Below are positions 26,205 through 35,295 of a DNA stretch of 64,000 bases, in pieces. The translations under genes were made by a program, and so were the position numbers. Source of the DNA: Mitsuaria sp. PDC51. GTDB taxonomy: Bacteria; Pseudomonadota; Gammaproteobacteria; Burkholderiales; Burkholderiaceae_C. Position 1 is the stretch's first letter, and every line of letters starts with the position of its first letter. The notes below the pieces were generated by a model. The model searched no databases. It worked only from the letters and a program-made list of their open reading frames with translations, and was not told the DNA's origin. The stretch lies in assembly GCF_900113225.1 (NCBI RefSeq), contig NZ_FOZE01000002.1:124001-188000 (forward strand), read 5' to 3'.

Positions 26205-26394
26205 GACATTCTCCAGAGTCGGAAGTCGAAATTCTAAGGGGCGCTCATGACAGCCATACCGGCGATCTGCGCCCCTCCCTGCCCGCATCAGCGGCTTATG
26301 CGCCTCACCCTACCCGCTGGGCGAACGCAACCCCTCGTATATCGAGCGGTCGGCGCTGGCTTTCCGGGGCGGCCGCGGGCGAAGCGGGGGATGT

Positions 26395-26742
26395 TCAGCC
26401 CTTCGACCAGGGGCGAGGCCCGCCGATCGCATGCATGTGGAGGTGGAACACCTCCTGACCGCCGTCCGCCCCGGTGTTGACCACGGTGCGGAAGCCGTTG
26501 GTGACGCCCAGTTCCTTCATCAGCCGCGGCACCAGCACCGACATCTTGCCCAGCAGCGGCGCATGCTCGGGCTGCAGGTCGGCCATGCTGGCGATGTGCT
26601 GCTTGGGGATCAGCAGGAAATGCACCGGCGCCCACGGGTGGATGTCGTGGAAACCGATCAGGTCGTCGTCCTCGTAGACCTTCCTGGCGGGAATCTGGCC
26701 CTGGACGATCTTGCAGAAGATGCAGTTGGGGTCGTGGCTCAT
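26395..26742 (-). CDS. Histidine triad (HIT) nucleotide-binding protein, HinT type
   Basis: A 115-residue purine nucleoside phosphoramidase of the HinT branch. The histidine triad HLHMHAIGG has H100, H102 and H104 (H104 is the nucleophile by analogy). The N-terminal CIFCKIVQGQIPA segment is typical. It lies in the usual his-tat neighbourhood, between the DUF4870-like gene and tatA, 190 bp before tatA. Confidence 0.94.
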   Translation of the reverse strand: MSHDPNCIFCKIVQGQIPARKVYEDDDLIGFHDIHPWAPVHFLLIPKQHIASMADLQPEHAPLLGKMSVLVPRLMKELGVTNGFRTVVNTGADGGQEVFHLHMHAIGGPRPWSKG

Positions 26743-26817
26743 GGTGGCGGCGGGAGCGGCGGTCGGGAATTGCGGCGAACCGGAATCAGGCGGAGGGCGA
26801 GGCGGCGAGGCGCTGCC

Positions 26818-27219
26818 TCAGGTCGGCATCGGCCGGCGGTCGTTCATCGCCAGCCAGCCGCGCACGATGCGGTACAGGAACCAGATCGAGATCAGGCACC
26901 AGGCGATCCAGCCCGGGATGATGAACAGCAGCCACAGCGGGATCGTCACCACGTACAGGATCCCGCACCACAGCACGCTGCGCAGGCGCCAGGAGAAGTG
27001 GGTGGCCTGCCAGGTGCCGACGGCCTCGTCGCGCTTCACCAGGTCGACGATCACCGCGACGATCAGCAGCACGATGCTGGCCTGCACGCCGGGCAGCAGT
27101 GCGCCGATGGCGACGATCGCGTGCAGCACGTAGCTAATGATGCCGACGGTGCGCAGACTGGCCTCGCGCTGCGGATCCAGGGCAACGGACGGCGGTGGCG
27201 GATCGAACGACTCGGTCAT
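26818..27219 (-). CDS. DUF4870-like multi-span membrane protein
   Basis: A 133-residue protein with four hydrophobic segments (about 24-40, 42-60, 82-100 and 103-120), ending [12 protein letters not shown]. It fits the small DUF4870/YccF-like membrane proteins commonly found between hisE and hinT in Burkholderiales; the function is unknown. Its ATG overlaps the end of hisE by 4 bp (27216-27219), so it is coupled to the histidine genes. A possible longer frame upstream is a shadow of hisE and hisI. Confidence 0.82.
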   Translation of the reverse strand: MTESFDPPPPSVALDPQREASLRTVGIISYVLHAIVAIGALLPGVQASIVLLIVAVIVDLVKRDEAVGTWQATHFSWRLRSVLWCGILYVVTIPLWLLFIIPGWIAWCLISIWFLYRIVRGWLAMNDRRPMPT

Positions 27220-27584
27220 GGGCGCTCCTGTGCTTGTCTGCTGGCGAATTCCTCGAGGCCGGACAGGCCTTCGCGGCGGGCGAGCTCGGCCAGCACCCGC
27301 TCGGGCCGCACGTCGAGCGCGGCCAGCGCCACGATCGAGTGGAACCACAGGTCGGCGACTTCGTAGACCAACTTGTCGGGCGCGCCGTCCTTGGCGGCGA
27401 TCACGACCTCGGTCGCTTCCTCGCCCACCTTCTTGAGGATCTGGTCCAGGCCCTTGGCGAAGAGCCTGGCGACATAACTCTTGTCGGGATCGCCCTCGGC
27501 GCGGCGCTGCGCGACCACGTCGCCCAGGTGCGCGAGCACGTCCCGCGAGAGGGACGCGCCGGCGGCGGTGTTGTCGGTGCTCAT
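27216..27584 (-). CDS. hisE: Phosphoribosyl-ATP pyrophosphatase HisE
   Basis: This 122-residue cytosolic enzyme performs step 2 of histidine biosynthesis, PRPP-ATP to PRPP-AMP. Conserved MazG-like segments are [32 protein letters not shown] and [17 protein letters not shown] (each shown in part), with the metal-binding Glu and Asp residues in EEATEV and EVADL. It starts 5 bp after the stop of hisI. Confidence 0.95.
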   Translation of the reverse strand: MSTDNTAAGASLSRDVLAHLGDVVAQRRAEGDPDKSYVARLFAKGLDQILKKVGEEATEVVIAAKDGAPDKLVYEVADLWFHSIVALAALDVRPERVLAELARREGLSGLEEFASRQAQERP

Positions 27585-27589
27585 CGCGC

Positions 27590-27982
27590 TCAGGCCTTGT
27601 AGATGGTGGCCGGGTCCTTGAGGACCGGCTCGACGGTGGTCCAGCGACCCTGCTCGAGCTTCTGGAAGAAGCAGCTGTGGCGGCCGGTGTGGCAGGCGAT
27701 GCCGGGCTCATGGCCGTGCTGGGTGATGGTGAGCAGCACCACGTCGTTGTCGCAATCCAGGCGGATGCCGTGGACCTGCTGCACATGGCCGGACTCCTCG
27801 CCCTTGTGCCACAGCTTCTGGCGCGAGCGGCTCCAGTACACCGCTTCGCCACGCTCGGCGGTGCGGGCCAGCGCCTCACGGTTCATCCACGCGAACATCA
27901 GGATGTCGCCGGAGCCCTGCTCCTGCGCGATGACGGGCACCAGGCCGTCGCGGTCCCACTTGATCTGATCGAGCCAGTCCAT
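27590..27982 (-). CDS. hisI: Phosphoribosyl-AMP cyclohydrolase HisI
   Basis: A 130-residue zinc enzyme for step 3 of histidine biosynthesis. It contains [24 protein letters not shown] (in parts), the metal-binding DCDND-type motif (LDCDNDVVL) and the cysteine motif [14 protein letters not shown] 27982 (MDWLDQIKW) matches the family start; the frame is open 24 codons further. HisF and the other his genes, usually directly upstream, are not here: a NUDIX gene lies 46 bp away. Confidence 0.95.
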   Translation of the reverse strand: MDWLDQIKWDRDGLVPVIAQEQGSGDILMFAWMNREALARTAERGEAVYWSRSRQKLWHKGEESGHVQQVHGIRLDCDNDVVLLTITQHGHEPGIACHTGRHSCFFQKLEQGRWTTVEPVLKDPATIYKA

Positions 27983-28028
27983 CGCGGCAGTGTAGTCCGG
28001 CCCTGCCGACGCCGCCGGTCGCGCGCCC

Positions 28029-28511
28029 TCAGACGACATGGGTGAGCCCGACATGGAAGCGCTCCGCCGCGAACCACTGCAGCACCGGGATCGTGCCCGG
28101 CAGCACCGGCTGGACCTGCACCGGCAGGTGCTGCCAGCTCATGGCCTGGCCTTCGCGCATCTCGAACTCGCCGGTCCATTCGTAGACCTTGCAGAAGTGC
28201 AGCCGCACCTTGGCATGCGGGTACTCCATCAGCTCGATCTTCCAGGGATGGGCCGCGCCGATGGTGATGCCGAGTTCCTCGTGCAACTCGCGGCGCAGTG
28301 CCTGTTCCACCGTCTCGCCCGCCTCGAGCTTGCCGCCCGGGAACTCCCAGTAGCCGGCGTAGACCTTGCCCTCGGGGCGCGAGGTCAGCAGGAACTCGGT
28401 CTCCCGGCCGCCCGCCTCGCGGCGCACCAGCACGCCGACGGCAACGTCCACCGGCACACGGTCGGTGGCGGCGGACGGGCTGTGCGGATTGGCCTGTTGC
28501 GGCTCAGACAT
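28029..28511 (-). CDS. NUDIX hydrolase, MutT type
   Basis: This 160-residue enzyme is probably an 8-oxo-dGTP diphosphatase that cleans the nucleotide pool. The complete Nudix box G-x5-E-x7-REUxEExGU runs from about residue 60 to 82 ([17 protein letters not shown], then LHEELGI). The segment [11 protein letters not shown] just before it is MutT-like. ATG 28511 lies inside the 3' end of the DUF815 ATPase gene (8-bp overlap), so the two genes are translationally coupled. Confidence 0.9.
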   Translation of the reverse strand: MSEPQQANPHSPSAATDRVPVDVAVGVLVRREAGGRETEFLLTSRPEGKVYAGYWEFPGGKLEAGETVEQALRRELHEELGITIGAAHPWKIELMEYPHAKVRLHFCKVYEWTGEFEMREGQAMSWQHLPVQVQPVLPGTIPVLQWFAAERFHVGLTHVV

Positions 28512-29457
28512 GGTCGAGGCCCTCCGGTGCGTCGCGGTCCGCGGTCGCAGCGACGGACGCGACCGGCGCCATGCCTTCATCGGCACCGCCGCGGCCGGCC
28601 AGGTCGCGGGCGAACTGGTAGGCGACGCGGCCCGAGCGCGAACCGCGCTCCAGCGCCCAGACCAGCGCCGGCTGGCGTGCCGCCTCGATGCGGGCGGCGT
28701 CCAGACCGAAGTGCGACAGCCACTGGGCGACGATCGCCAGGTACTCCTGCTGACTGAAGCTGTAGAAGCTGATCCACAGCCCGAAGCGCTCGCTCAGCGA
28801 AATCTTCTCCTCCACCGCCTCGCCCGGATGCACCTCGACGTTGCCGTCGCGCTCCGAGTGGGTGTAGCCGAGGTTGTCCTTCATCTGCTCGGGCAGCAGG
28901 TGGCGGCGGTTGCTGGTGGCGTAGATCAACAGGTTGTCGGTGGCGGCGGCGACCGAGCCGTCCAGCATCGACTTCAGCGCCTTGTAGCCGGCCTCGCCCT
29001 CGTCGAAGCTGAGGTCGTCGCAGAAGATCACGAAGCGCTCCGGCCGGTCGGCGACCAGGTCGGCCAAGTCCGGCAGGTCGACCAGGTCGGCCTTGTCGAC
29101 CTCGATCAGGCGCAGCCCCTGGCCGGCGAACTCGTTCAGGCAGGCCTTGATCAGCGAGCTCTTGCCGGTGCCGCGCGCGCCGGTCAGCAGCACGTTGTTG
29201 GCGGGCTGGCCCTGCACGAACTGGCGGGTGTTGCGCAGCAGCCGCTCCTTCTGCGGCTCGACTTCCTTGAGGTCGGCCAGGCGGATCGTCGACAGGTGGC
29301 GCACCGGGTCGAGCCGCGCGCTCGCGCCGCGCTTGCGGTAACGGAAGGCGACCGCCGCCTCCCAGTCGGGCGGCGTCAGGGGCTGGGGCAGCACGGCCTC
29401 CAGGCGGCTCAGCAGCGCGTCGGCGCGCCGCAGCAGGGCATCAAGGGCGTCGGACAT
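28504..29457 (-). CDS. DUF815-family P-loop ATPase
   Basis: A 317-residue AAA-like ATPase of the DUF815 family. Walker A GARGTGKS is at 93-100, Walker B is FVIFCDDL (D147-D148), and the sensor region is LLIYATSNRRHLLPE. The role is unknown; in many Burkholderiales the gene is next to a mutT-like gene, as here. ATG 29457 (MSDALDALL) is chosen because it begins the conserved part; the open frame further upstream is antisense-like. The gene overlaps the NUDIX start by 8 bp. Confidence 0.9.
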   Translation of the reverse strand: MSDALDALLRRADALLSRLEAVLPQPLTPPDWEAAVAFRYRKRGASARLDPVRHLSTIRLADLKEVEPQKERLLRNTRQFVQGQPANNVLLTGARGTGKSSLIKACLNEFAGQGLRLIEVDKADLVDLPDLADLVADRPERFVIFCDDLSFDEGEAGYKALKSMLDGSVAAATDNLLIYATSNRRHLLPEQMKDNLGYTHSERDGNVEVHPGEAVEEKISLSERFGLWISFYSFSQQEYLAIVAQWLSHFGLDAARIEAARQPALVWALERGSRSGRVAYQFARDLAGRGGADEGMAPVASVAATADRDAPEGLDHV

Positions 29458-29513
29458 GGGGCCGAGTGTAGGGGCCGCGCCCCCGGTCGGCGGGCGCTGG
29501 GCGGCGGCCGGAC

Positions 29514-30152
29514 TCAGGCGAGCATTCGCATTGCGGCATCCAACTGTTCGGTGGGAAGCCGCTTGAAGCCGGAGCGCGCATACCGCTGCAGCCGGCCAAT
29601 GATGAAGCTCACCAGCACCGAGGCCTGCGCCTGGGCCTCGACCGTCGGGGTGCTCGAGCCCGAGGCCTCGGCCGCGGTGCGCAGCGCCTGGCGCAGCGAG
29701 GACTCGACCTTGTCGAAGAACTGGTTCATGCGCGCGACCAGACGCTCGTTCTCGTAGACCAGCGCGTCGCCGACCATCACGCGGGCCATGCCCGGGTTGC
29801 GTTCGCCGAACTGCAGCAGCACCGCGACGATGCGCTGCGCCTGGGCCAGGCCATCCGTCTCGCGCTCGGCGATCTGGTTGAGCAGCGAGAAGATGCTGGT
29901 CTCGATGAACTCGATGAGGCCCTCGAACATCTGGGCCTTGCTGGCGAAGTGCCGGTAGAGGGCGGCCTCGCTGACTTCCAGCCGCGCGGCCAGCGCGGCG
30001 GTGGTGACGCGCTCGGCCCCGGGCTGTTCCAGCATGCTGGCCAGCGTCTGCAGGATCTGCACCCGGCGCTCCCCTGGCTTGAGCCGCTTGCGTGGCAGCT
30101 CGGCCGGCTTGGCGGCGGCGGAGTCCGAGGTATCCGGGGGGCTGGTGTGCAT
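29514..30152 (-). CDS. slmA: Nucleoid occlusion factor SlmA (TetR family)
   Basis: A 212-residue TetR-like DNA-binding protein. The helix-turn-helix is VTTAALAARLEVSEAALYRHF, and the downstream segment SKAQMFEGLIEFIETSIFSL is the SlmA hallmark. SlmA blocks FtsZ ring assembly over the nucleoid. The Lys/Arg-rich stretch PRKRLKPGERRVQILQ precedes the HTH. An in-frame GTG at 30183-30185 would add 11 residues; neither start has a good ribosome-binding site, so the N-terminus is uncertain. Confidence 0.85.
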   Translation of the reverse strand: MHTSPPDTSDSAAAKPAELPRKRLKPGERRVQILQTLASMLEQPGAERVTTAALAARLEVSEAALYRHFASKAQMFEGLIEFIETSIFSLLNQIAERETDGLAQAQRIVAVLLQFGERNPGMARVMVGDALVYENERLVARMNQFFDKVESSLRQALRTAAEASGSSTPTVEAQAQASVLVSFIIGRLQRYARSGFKRLPTEQLDAAMRMLA

Positions 30153-30307
30153 GGGAGGGGCCGAAGTGTGCGGCGATTCTGGCACAGCCCGAACACCGCC
30201 TTGACGCCGATGCCGGACGCCGTACGGGCCGGCGGCCGGCGATCAGCGGCCCGACGGCACCCACGCGTGGTGCCGCTGCGCTGGCCGCGGGCGCGGCCCC
30301 GGTCCGG

Positions 30308-30997
30308 TCAGTCGCGCAGCCAGCCCAGGCGCCGCGCCTCGTAGATGGCCTCGACCTTGGAGCGCACCTGCAGCTTGCGGTAGGTGCGTTTCACGTAAGT
30401 CATGATCGTGTGCGGCGACACATTCATGAACTGCGCGATCTCGTCGAAGGTGAAACCCTTGGCGGCCAGGTGCAGCACCCGCGATTCCTGCTCGGACAGG
30501 GCCACGACCTGCTCGTCGACCAGCGGCATCGGGGCCGACTCGCCGAAGCCGCGCGGATGGGCGCCCGCGCCCTGCGGCGCCAGGCGCAGCAGCAGGCGGC
30601 GCGCGATCACCGGCGAGATCGGGCTGCCGCCCGCGCGCAGCGAGCGCAGCTGGCCGGGCAGGTCCAGCGCCAGCGAGTCCTTGAGCAGGTAGCCGGTCGC
30701 GCCGGCCTCGATGCTCGAGAGCACATGCTGCTCGTCGCCGAAGACCGAGATGACCATCACCTCGCACTCCGGCGCGACATGCGCGGCATGGCGGATCAGT
30801 TCGATCCCGCTGCCGCCGGGCAGGTCGAGGTCGACCAGCAACACGTCGGGACGCGTCTGGTCGAACATCTTCCGCCCCTGCTGGAGATCGGTGGCCATGC
30901 CCACCAGACGGATGTCCGGCGCTTTTTCCAGGGCATGGGCGAACGCTTCGCGGAAGCGAAGCTGATCTTCGACGATCAAGACGCTGAACAGTGACAT
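30308..30997 (-). CDS. NarL/FixJ-type response regulator (orphan)
   Basis: A 229-residue DNA-binding response regulator. The receiver domain has acidic pocket E10-D11, phospho-acceptor D56 (VDLDLPGG) and K106 (YLLKDS). The C-terminal LuxR-type HTH (about 160-225) contains LSEQESRVLHLAAKGF, FDEIAQFMNVSPHTIMTYVKRTYRKL (in part). ATG 30997 (MSLFSVLIVEDQ) is the natural start. No histidine kinase gene is adjacent, so its partner is elsewhere. Confidence 0.9.
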   Translation of the reverse strand: MSLFSVLIVEDQLRFREAFAHALEKAPDIRLVGMATDLQQGRKMFDQTRPDVLLVDLDLPGGSGIELIRHAAHVAPECEVMVISVFGDEQHVLSSIEAGATGYLLKDSLALDLPGQLRSLRAGGSPISPVIARRLLLRLAPQGAGAHPRGFGESAPMPLVDEQVVALSEQESRVLHLAAKGFTFDEIAQFMNVSPHTIMTYVKRTYRKLQVRSKVEAIYEARRLGWLRD

Positions 30998-31144
30998 GCA
31001 ATCCCTCACGGCTATGGAGCCGCTGCGGGGCGCATTCTGGGATGTCGCGTCTTTCAGCGGCAATCCCCAGCTTGCAGTGGTATGACCTTCGACCATCCCC
31101 GACTCCTGAGCGTTACGCGAGGGCAAAGCACGCTCCCGGAAACG

Positions 31145-31175
31145 ACCGAGCCCCCTCGTTCGGAGGGGGCTCGGT
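31145..31175 (-). terminator. Strong hairpin behind argB, probable terminator
   Basis: A perfect 13-bp stem, ACCGAGCCCCCTC with GAGGGGGCTCGGT, closes the loop GTTCG. It lies 58 bp downstream of the argB stop. The minus-strand tail is CGTTTCC, a short T run, so it may be only partly effective. Confidence 0.6.
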
Positions 31176-31232
31176 GGGGAATTTCGCCCCTCTGGGGGAG
31201 CGCCGGGGACGCCCCCGGGGCACGAACTCAGC

Positions 31233-32147
31233 TCAATGCGAGCGGATCATCGTGCCGTAGGCCTGCTCGGAGAGGATCTCCAGCAGCATCGCGTGGGGCA
31301 CGCGGCCGTCGATGATGTGCACCGCCTTGACGCCGCTGCGGGCCGCGTCCAGCGCCGAGGCGATCTTGGGCAGCATGCCGCCGGACAGCGTGCCGTCGGC
31401 GAAGAGCTCGTCGATCTCGCGGGCCGACAGGTCGGTCAGCAGCTTGCCCTGCTTGTCGAGCACGCCGGGGGTGTTGGTCAGCAGCACCAGCTTCTCGGCC
31501 TTGAGCACCTCGGCCAGCTTGCCGGCGACGACGTCGGCGTTGATGTTGTAGCTCTCGTTGCTCTCGCCGAAGCCGATCGGGCTGATCACCGGGATGAACT
31601 GGTCGTCCTGCAGCGCCTTCACGACGCTGGGGTCGATCGCGACGATGTCGCCGACCGAGCCCACGTCGTGCTCCTTGGCCGGATCGTCCTTGTCGATCAG
31701 CTTGAGCTTCTTGGCGCGGATCATGCCGCCGTCGCGGCCGGTCAGGCCCACGGCCTTGCCGCCGGCGACGTTGATCAGGCCGACGATGTCCTGCTGCACC
31801 TCGCCGGCCAGCACCCATTCGACGACGCTCATCGTCTCCTCGTCGGTGACGCGCATGCCCTGGATGAAGTGGCCCTTCTTGCCGAGCTTGTTGAGCGCGT
31901 CCTCGATCTGCGGACCGCCGCCGTGCACCACCACCGGGTTCAGGCCGACCAGCTTGAGCAGTACCACGTCCTCGGCGAAGTCCTGCTGCAGCGCCGGATC
32001 GGTCATCGCGTTGCCGCCGTACTTGATGACGATGGTCTTGCCGTGGTACTTGCGGATGTAGGGCAGCGCCTGGGACAGCAGCTCCGCCTTGTCGCGCGGC
32101 GGGATGTGGCTGAGGTCGGCGTCGTGGACGGGCGGGGTGTTGCTCAT
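31233..32147 (-). CDS. argB: Acetylglutamate kinase ArgB
   Basis: A 304-residue cytosolic kinase for step 2 of arginine biosynthesis, the phosphorylation of N-acetylglutamate. Seen: [10 protein letters not shown] near residue 40, [22 protein letters not shown] and [18 protein letters not shown] (in parts), ending GTMIRSH. It is usually feedback-inhibited by arginine. ATG 32147 starts the conserved polypeptide. It is a single gene, divergent from the cation efflux gene across 112 bp. Confidence 0.96.
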   Translation of the reverse strand: MSNTPPVHDADLSHIPPRDKAELLSQALPYIRKYHGKTIVIKYGGNAMTDPALQQDFAEDVVLLKLVGLNPVVVHGGGPQIEDALNKLGKKGHFIQGMRVTDEETMSVVEWVLAGEVQQDIVGLINVAGGKAVGLTGRDGGMIRAKKLKLIDKDDPAKEHDVGSVGDIVAIDPSVVKALQDDQFIPVISPIGFGESNESYNINADVVAGKLAEVLKAEKLVLLTNTPGVLDKQGKLLTDLSAREIDELFADGTLSGGMLPKIASALDAARSGVKAVHIIDGRVPHAMLLEILSEQAYGTMIRSH

Positions 32148-32259
32148 GGTGCTGTCCGGATGAGGCGGAAGGGGTGGCGGATGGGGTCGCGGGGCGGACC
32201 CTCCAGGGAGGGCGCGCAAGTCGAACGGGCGCCATTCTAGGACCGGCAAAATCGACGCC

Positions 32260-33246
32260 ATGCAAGTGCAGCAATACCTGAAGCTCTCGGTCCTCGTGGC
32301 AGTGCTGACCATCGCCCTGAAGACGGCCGCCTGGTGGTGGACGGGCTCGGTGGGCCTGCTGTCGGACGCGCTCGAATCGGGGGTGAACCTGGCCGGCGCG
32401 CTCTTCGGCCTGGCGATGGTGACCATCGCCCGCCGTCCGCCCGACGAGGACCACCCCTTCGGCCACCACAAGGCGGAGTACTTCTCCAGCGCCTTCGAGG
32501 GCGCGCTGATCCTGGTGGCCGCGCTGGGGATCGGCTGGGCCGCGATCGAGCGGCTGCGCACGCCGCAGCCGCTGGAGGCGCTGGGCGTCGGCATGGTGCT
32601 GTCGCTGGTGAGCACCGCGATCAACGGCGCGCTGGCCTGGAAGATGCTGCGGGCGGCGCGGGAGCACCGCTCGATCGCGCTGGAAGCCGACGCGCGCCAC
32701 CTCTTCACCGATGTCTGGACCTCGGTCGGCGTCGTGGCCGGGCTGGTCGGCGTGCTGCTCACCGGCTGGACCTGGCTGGATCCGGTGCTGGCCATCCTGG
32801 TGGCGCTGAACATCCTGCGCGAGGCGATGCACCTGATGTGGCGCTCCACCGCCGGCCTGATGGACATGGCGCTCGAACCCGAGGACCAGCAGGCGATCTC
32901 CGCCGTGCTGAAGGGCTTCGCGTCGCCGGAGCTGCGCTTCGACCATGTCGCCACTCGCGTGGCCGGGCAGCGCCGCTATGTCGATTTCCACCTGCACGTG
33001 CCGGCGCGCTGGACGCTGGGCGAGGCCGCGAAGCTGCGCGGCGAGGTCGAGCGGGCGCTGATGCGCGCGCTGCCCGGCATCCGCGCCAGCATCCAATTGC
33101 TGCCGGTGAATGTCGAGACGCGCTTCGCCGAGCAGGCCGCGCGGGAGGCCCAGGTCCAGGCCCAGGCGCAGGAGGACACCCCGAAGGACGCCCCCGGCGC
33201 CCCCTCCCCCCTCACCCCGCCCACCCCCAAGGAAGGACAGGCATGA
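32260..33246 (+). CDS. Cation diffusion facilitator (CDF) family metal efflux protein
   Basis: A 328-residue proton-driven exporter of divalent metals (zinc or iron type). Membrane segments begin at residue 7. The metal site [13 protein letters not shown] follows helix 2-3, and [15 protein letters not shown] holds the second pair (H-x3-D pattern). The C-terminal cytoplasmic domain (about 210-295) has the CDF dimer fold. The last 30 residues are a Gln/Ala/Pro-rich tail without parallel in typical FieF. Its stop overlaps the start of dtd by 4 bp. Confidence 0.9.
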   Translation: MQVQQYLKLSVLVAVLTIALKTAAWWWTGSVGLLSDALESGVNLAGALFGLAMVTIARRPPDEDHPFGHHKAEYFSSAFEGALILVAALGIGWAAIERLRTPQPLEALGVGMVLSLVSTAINGALAWKMLRAAREHRSIALEADARHLFTDVWTSVGVVAGLVGVLLTGWTWLDPVLAILVALNILREAMHLMWRSTAGLMDMALEPEDQQAISAVLKGFASPELRFDHVATRVAGQRRYVDFHLHVPARWTLGEAAKLRGEVERALMRALPGIRASIQLLPVNVETRFAEQAAREAQVQAQAQEDTPKDAPGAPSPLTPPTPKEGQA

Positions 33247-33680
33247 TCGCGCTGCTCCAACGCGTGAAGGAAGCCCGGGTCGATGTCGGCGACCGCTGCA
33301 CCGGACGCATCGGGCCGGGCCTGCTGCTGCTGGTCTGCGCCGAGCCGCAGGACAACGAGGCGGTGGCCGACAAGCTGCTGCAGAAGATCCTGAAGCTGCG
33401 CATCTTCAGCGACGAGGCCGGCAAGATGAACCGCAGCCTGCAGGACGTGGGCGGCGGGCTGCTGGTCGTCTCGCAGTTCACGCTGGCGGCCGACACCTCC
33501 GGCGGGAACCGGCCCAGCTTCACCGGCGCCGCGCCCGCCGAGCTCGGCCGCCGGCTCTACGAGCACCTGGTGCGCTCGGCCCGGGCGCAGCATCCGGTCG
33601 TGCACACTGGCGAATTCGGCGCCGACATGCAGGTCAGCCTGGTCAACGACGGGCCGGTGACCATTCCGATGCGGATGTGA
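33243..33680 (+). CDS. dtd: D-aminoacyl-tRNA deacylase Dtd
   Basis: A 145-residue dimeric enzyme that removes D-amino acids from mischarged tRNA. It shows the family motifs SQFTLAAD (active-site Thr/Gln region), NRPSF and the C-terminal NDGPVT (Gly-cisPro-like motif). Length is exactly typical. It overlaps the upstream CDF gene by 4 bp (ATGA). Confidence 0.96.
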   Translation: MIALLQRVKEARVDVGDRCTGRIGPGLLLLVCAEPQDNEAVADKLLQKILKLRIFSDEAGKMNRSLQDVGGGLLVVSQFTLAADTSGGNRPSFTGAAPAELGRRLYEHLVRSARAQHPVVHTGEFGADMQVSLVNDGPVTIPMRM

Positions 33681-33731
33681 CAGACCTCCGAGCGACGACT
33701 TGAACGACCACCCGATGAAGGGGAGCCAACG

Positions 33732-34115
33732 ATGATCAGCTACGTGACCTTGGGCAGCAACGACCGCCGCGCGGCCAAGGCCTTCTACGACGCGGTGCTC
33801 GCGCCGCTGGGCCTCAAGCCCGGCTACGCGGACGACGAGATGGTCGGCTACGGCCCCGAGGGCGGCGAGACCCAGCTGTGGATCGTGCAGCCCTTCAACG
33901 GCCTGGACGCGACCGCCGGCAACGGCACGATGCTGGGACTGGCCGCCTCGACGCGGGCCCAGGTCGACGCGGTCCACGCGGCGGCGCTGGCCGGCGGCGG
34001 CCGGGATGAAGGCCGTCCCGGCCTGCGCGAGAGCTACGGGCCCAACTTCTACGCGGCCTACTTCCGCGACCTGGACGGCAACAAGCTGTCGGTGGTGTGC
34101 CGCTCGCCGGCGTGA
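33732..34115 (+). CDS. VOC-superfamily (glyoxalase-like) protein
   Basis: A 127-residue single-domain VOC fold with two beta-alpha-beta3 halves: MISYVTLGSNDRRAAKAFYDAVLAPLG starts the first, and GLRESYGPNFYAAYFRDLDGNKLSVVC ends the second (both in part). It belongs to the short glyoxalase/bleomycin-resistance-like group; the substrate is unknown. A ribosome-binding site, AGGGGAG, stands 7 bases before ATG 33732. Confidence 0.85.
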   Translation: MISYVTLGSNDRRAAKAFYDAVLAPLGLKPGYADDEMVGYGPEGGETQLWIVQPFNGLDATAGNGTMLGLAASTRAQVDAVHAAALAGGGRDEGRPGLRESYGPNFYAAYFRDLDGNKLSVVCRSPA

Positions 34116-34134
34116 CCCGGCGCCCGCCGCAATG

Positions 34135-34159
34135 AAAAAGCCCGCCAGGAGGCGGGCTT
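34135..34159 (-). terminator. Rho-independent terminator of the Bug-type binding protein gene
   Basis: The stem AAGCCCGCC (34138-34146) pairs with GGCGGGCTT (34151-34159), loop AGGA. On the minus strand it ends in TTTTTCATT. It lies 32 bp behind the stop of the TctC-like gene and may also stop readthrough from the VOC gene. Confidence 0.8.
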
Positions 34160-34190
34160 GCGGGGCGATCAGCCGGCGATCAATCGGCAA

Positions 34191-35156
34191 TCAGTCAGCG
34201 TACTGGCCGGCCGCCTTGATGACCGGGGTCCACTTGTGGATCTCGGCCTCGACGAACTTCTTGTGCTCGGCCGGGTTCACGCGGTTGTCGGTCACGATCA
34301 CCGCGCCCAGCGCTTCCTCGCGCTTGTGGAAGTCGGCATCCTTGAGCGCCGTCTTCAGCGCGGCGTTGATCTTCTCCAGCACCGCCTTGGGCGTCCCCTT
34401 GGGCGCGTACATGCCGTGCCAGATCGACACGTTGAAGCCCTTCACGCCGGATTCGTCCAGCGTCGGCAGCTTGGCCAGCGAGCCGCCCAGGCGCTTGGAC
34501 GTCGAGACCGCGAAGGCCTTGACCTTGCCGCCGTCGATCTGCGAGGTGGTGTTGGTGGTCTGGTCGCACATGATGTCGACCTGGCCGCCGATCAGGTCGG
34601 TCATGGCCGGGCCGGTGCCCTTGTAGGGGACGGTGGTCATGTCGATCTTGATCGTGCTCATGTAGAGCAGGCCGCACAGGTGCGAGGCCGACCCCAGGCC
34701 CGCGTTGGCCAGGTTGATCTTGCCCTGGTTGGCGTGAAGCCACTTCTGCAGCTCGGCGTAGTTGTTGGCCGGCAGGTTCGGGCGCGAGATCAGCGTCATC
34801 GGCACTTCGTTGATCAGGCCGAGGTACTCGAAGTCGTCCAGGGTCTTGTACTGCAGGTTGCGGTACAGGGCCGGCGCGGTCGACATGCCGATGTGGTGCA
34901 GCAGCAGGGTGTAGCCGTCCGGCGCGGCCTTGGACACCTTGGTGGCGCCCAGCGTGCCGCCGGCGCCGCCGACGTTCTCGATCACGATGGTCGCGTTCAG
35001 CGGCTTGCGCAGCGCCTCGGCCAGGTCGCGGGCGACCTTGTCGGTCGGGCCGCCGGCGGCGAACGGAACGACGATGGTCACCGGCTTGTCGGGATATTCG
35101 GCCCAGGCGGCGCCGACGCTCAGCAACGCGACACAGGCGAGCAAGGTCTTCTTCAT
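34191..35156 (-). CDS. Bug-family (TctC-like) tripartite tricarboxylate transporter binding protein
   Basis: A 321-residue periplasmic binding protein of the Bug type, greatly expanded in Burkholderiales. The signal peptide is MKKTLLACVALLSVGAAWA. The mature part begins EYPDKPVTIVVPFAAGGPTDKVAR (in part), the Bug signature, followed by VENVGGAGGTLGA and YTLLLHH. Such proteins bind carboxylates; the ligand is unknown. There are no TctA/TctB membrane genes nearby. ATG 35156 is fixed by the signal peptide. Confidence 0.93.
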   Translation of the reverse strand: MKKTLLACVALLSVGAAWAEYPDKPVTIVVPFAAGGPTDKVARDLAEALRKPLNATIVIENVGGAGGTLGATKVSKAAPDGYTLLLHHIGMSTAPALYRNLQYKTLDDFEYLGLINEVPMTLISRPNLPANNYAELQKWLHANQGKINLANAGLGSASHLCGLLYMSTIKIDMTTVPYKGTGPAMTDLIGGQVDIMCDQTTNTTSQIDGGKVKAFAVSTSKRLGGSLAKLPTLDESGVKGFNVSIWHGMYAPKGTPKAVLEKINAALKTALKDADFHKREEALGAVIVTDNRVNPAEHKKFVEAEIHKWTPVIKAAGQYAD

Positions 35157-35295
35157 GGCTGTCTCTTCCTCGATGGAGGTGTGGGTGATGGCGCGGATGC
35201 TAGGTCGCCGCCCTTCCCTGCAACCTTCGGAAACTACGTAAGCCGGCCTCCTGCGGGGCCCGGGGCCCGGGCATCTGCCGCGAAACAGCGGGAAA

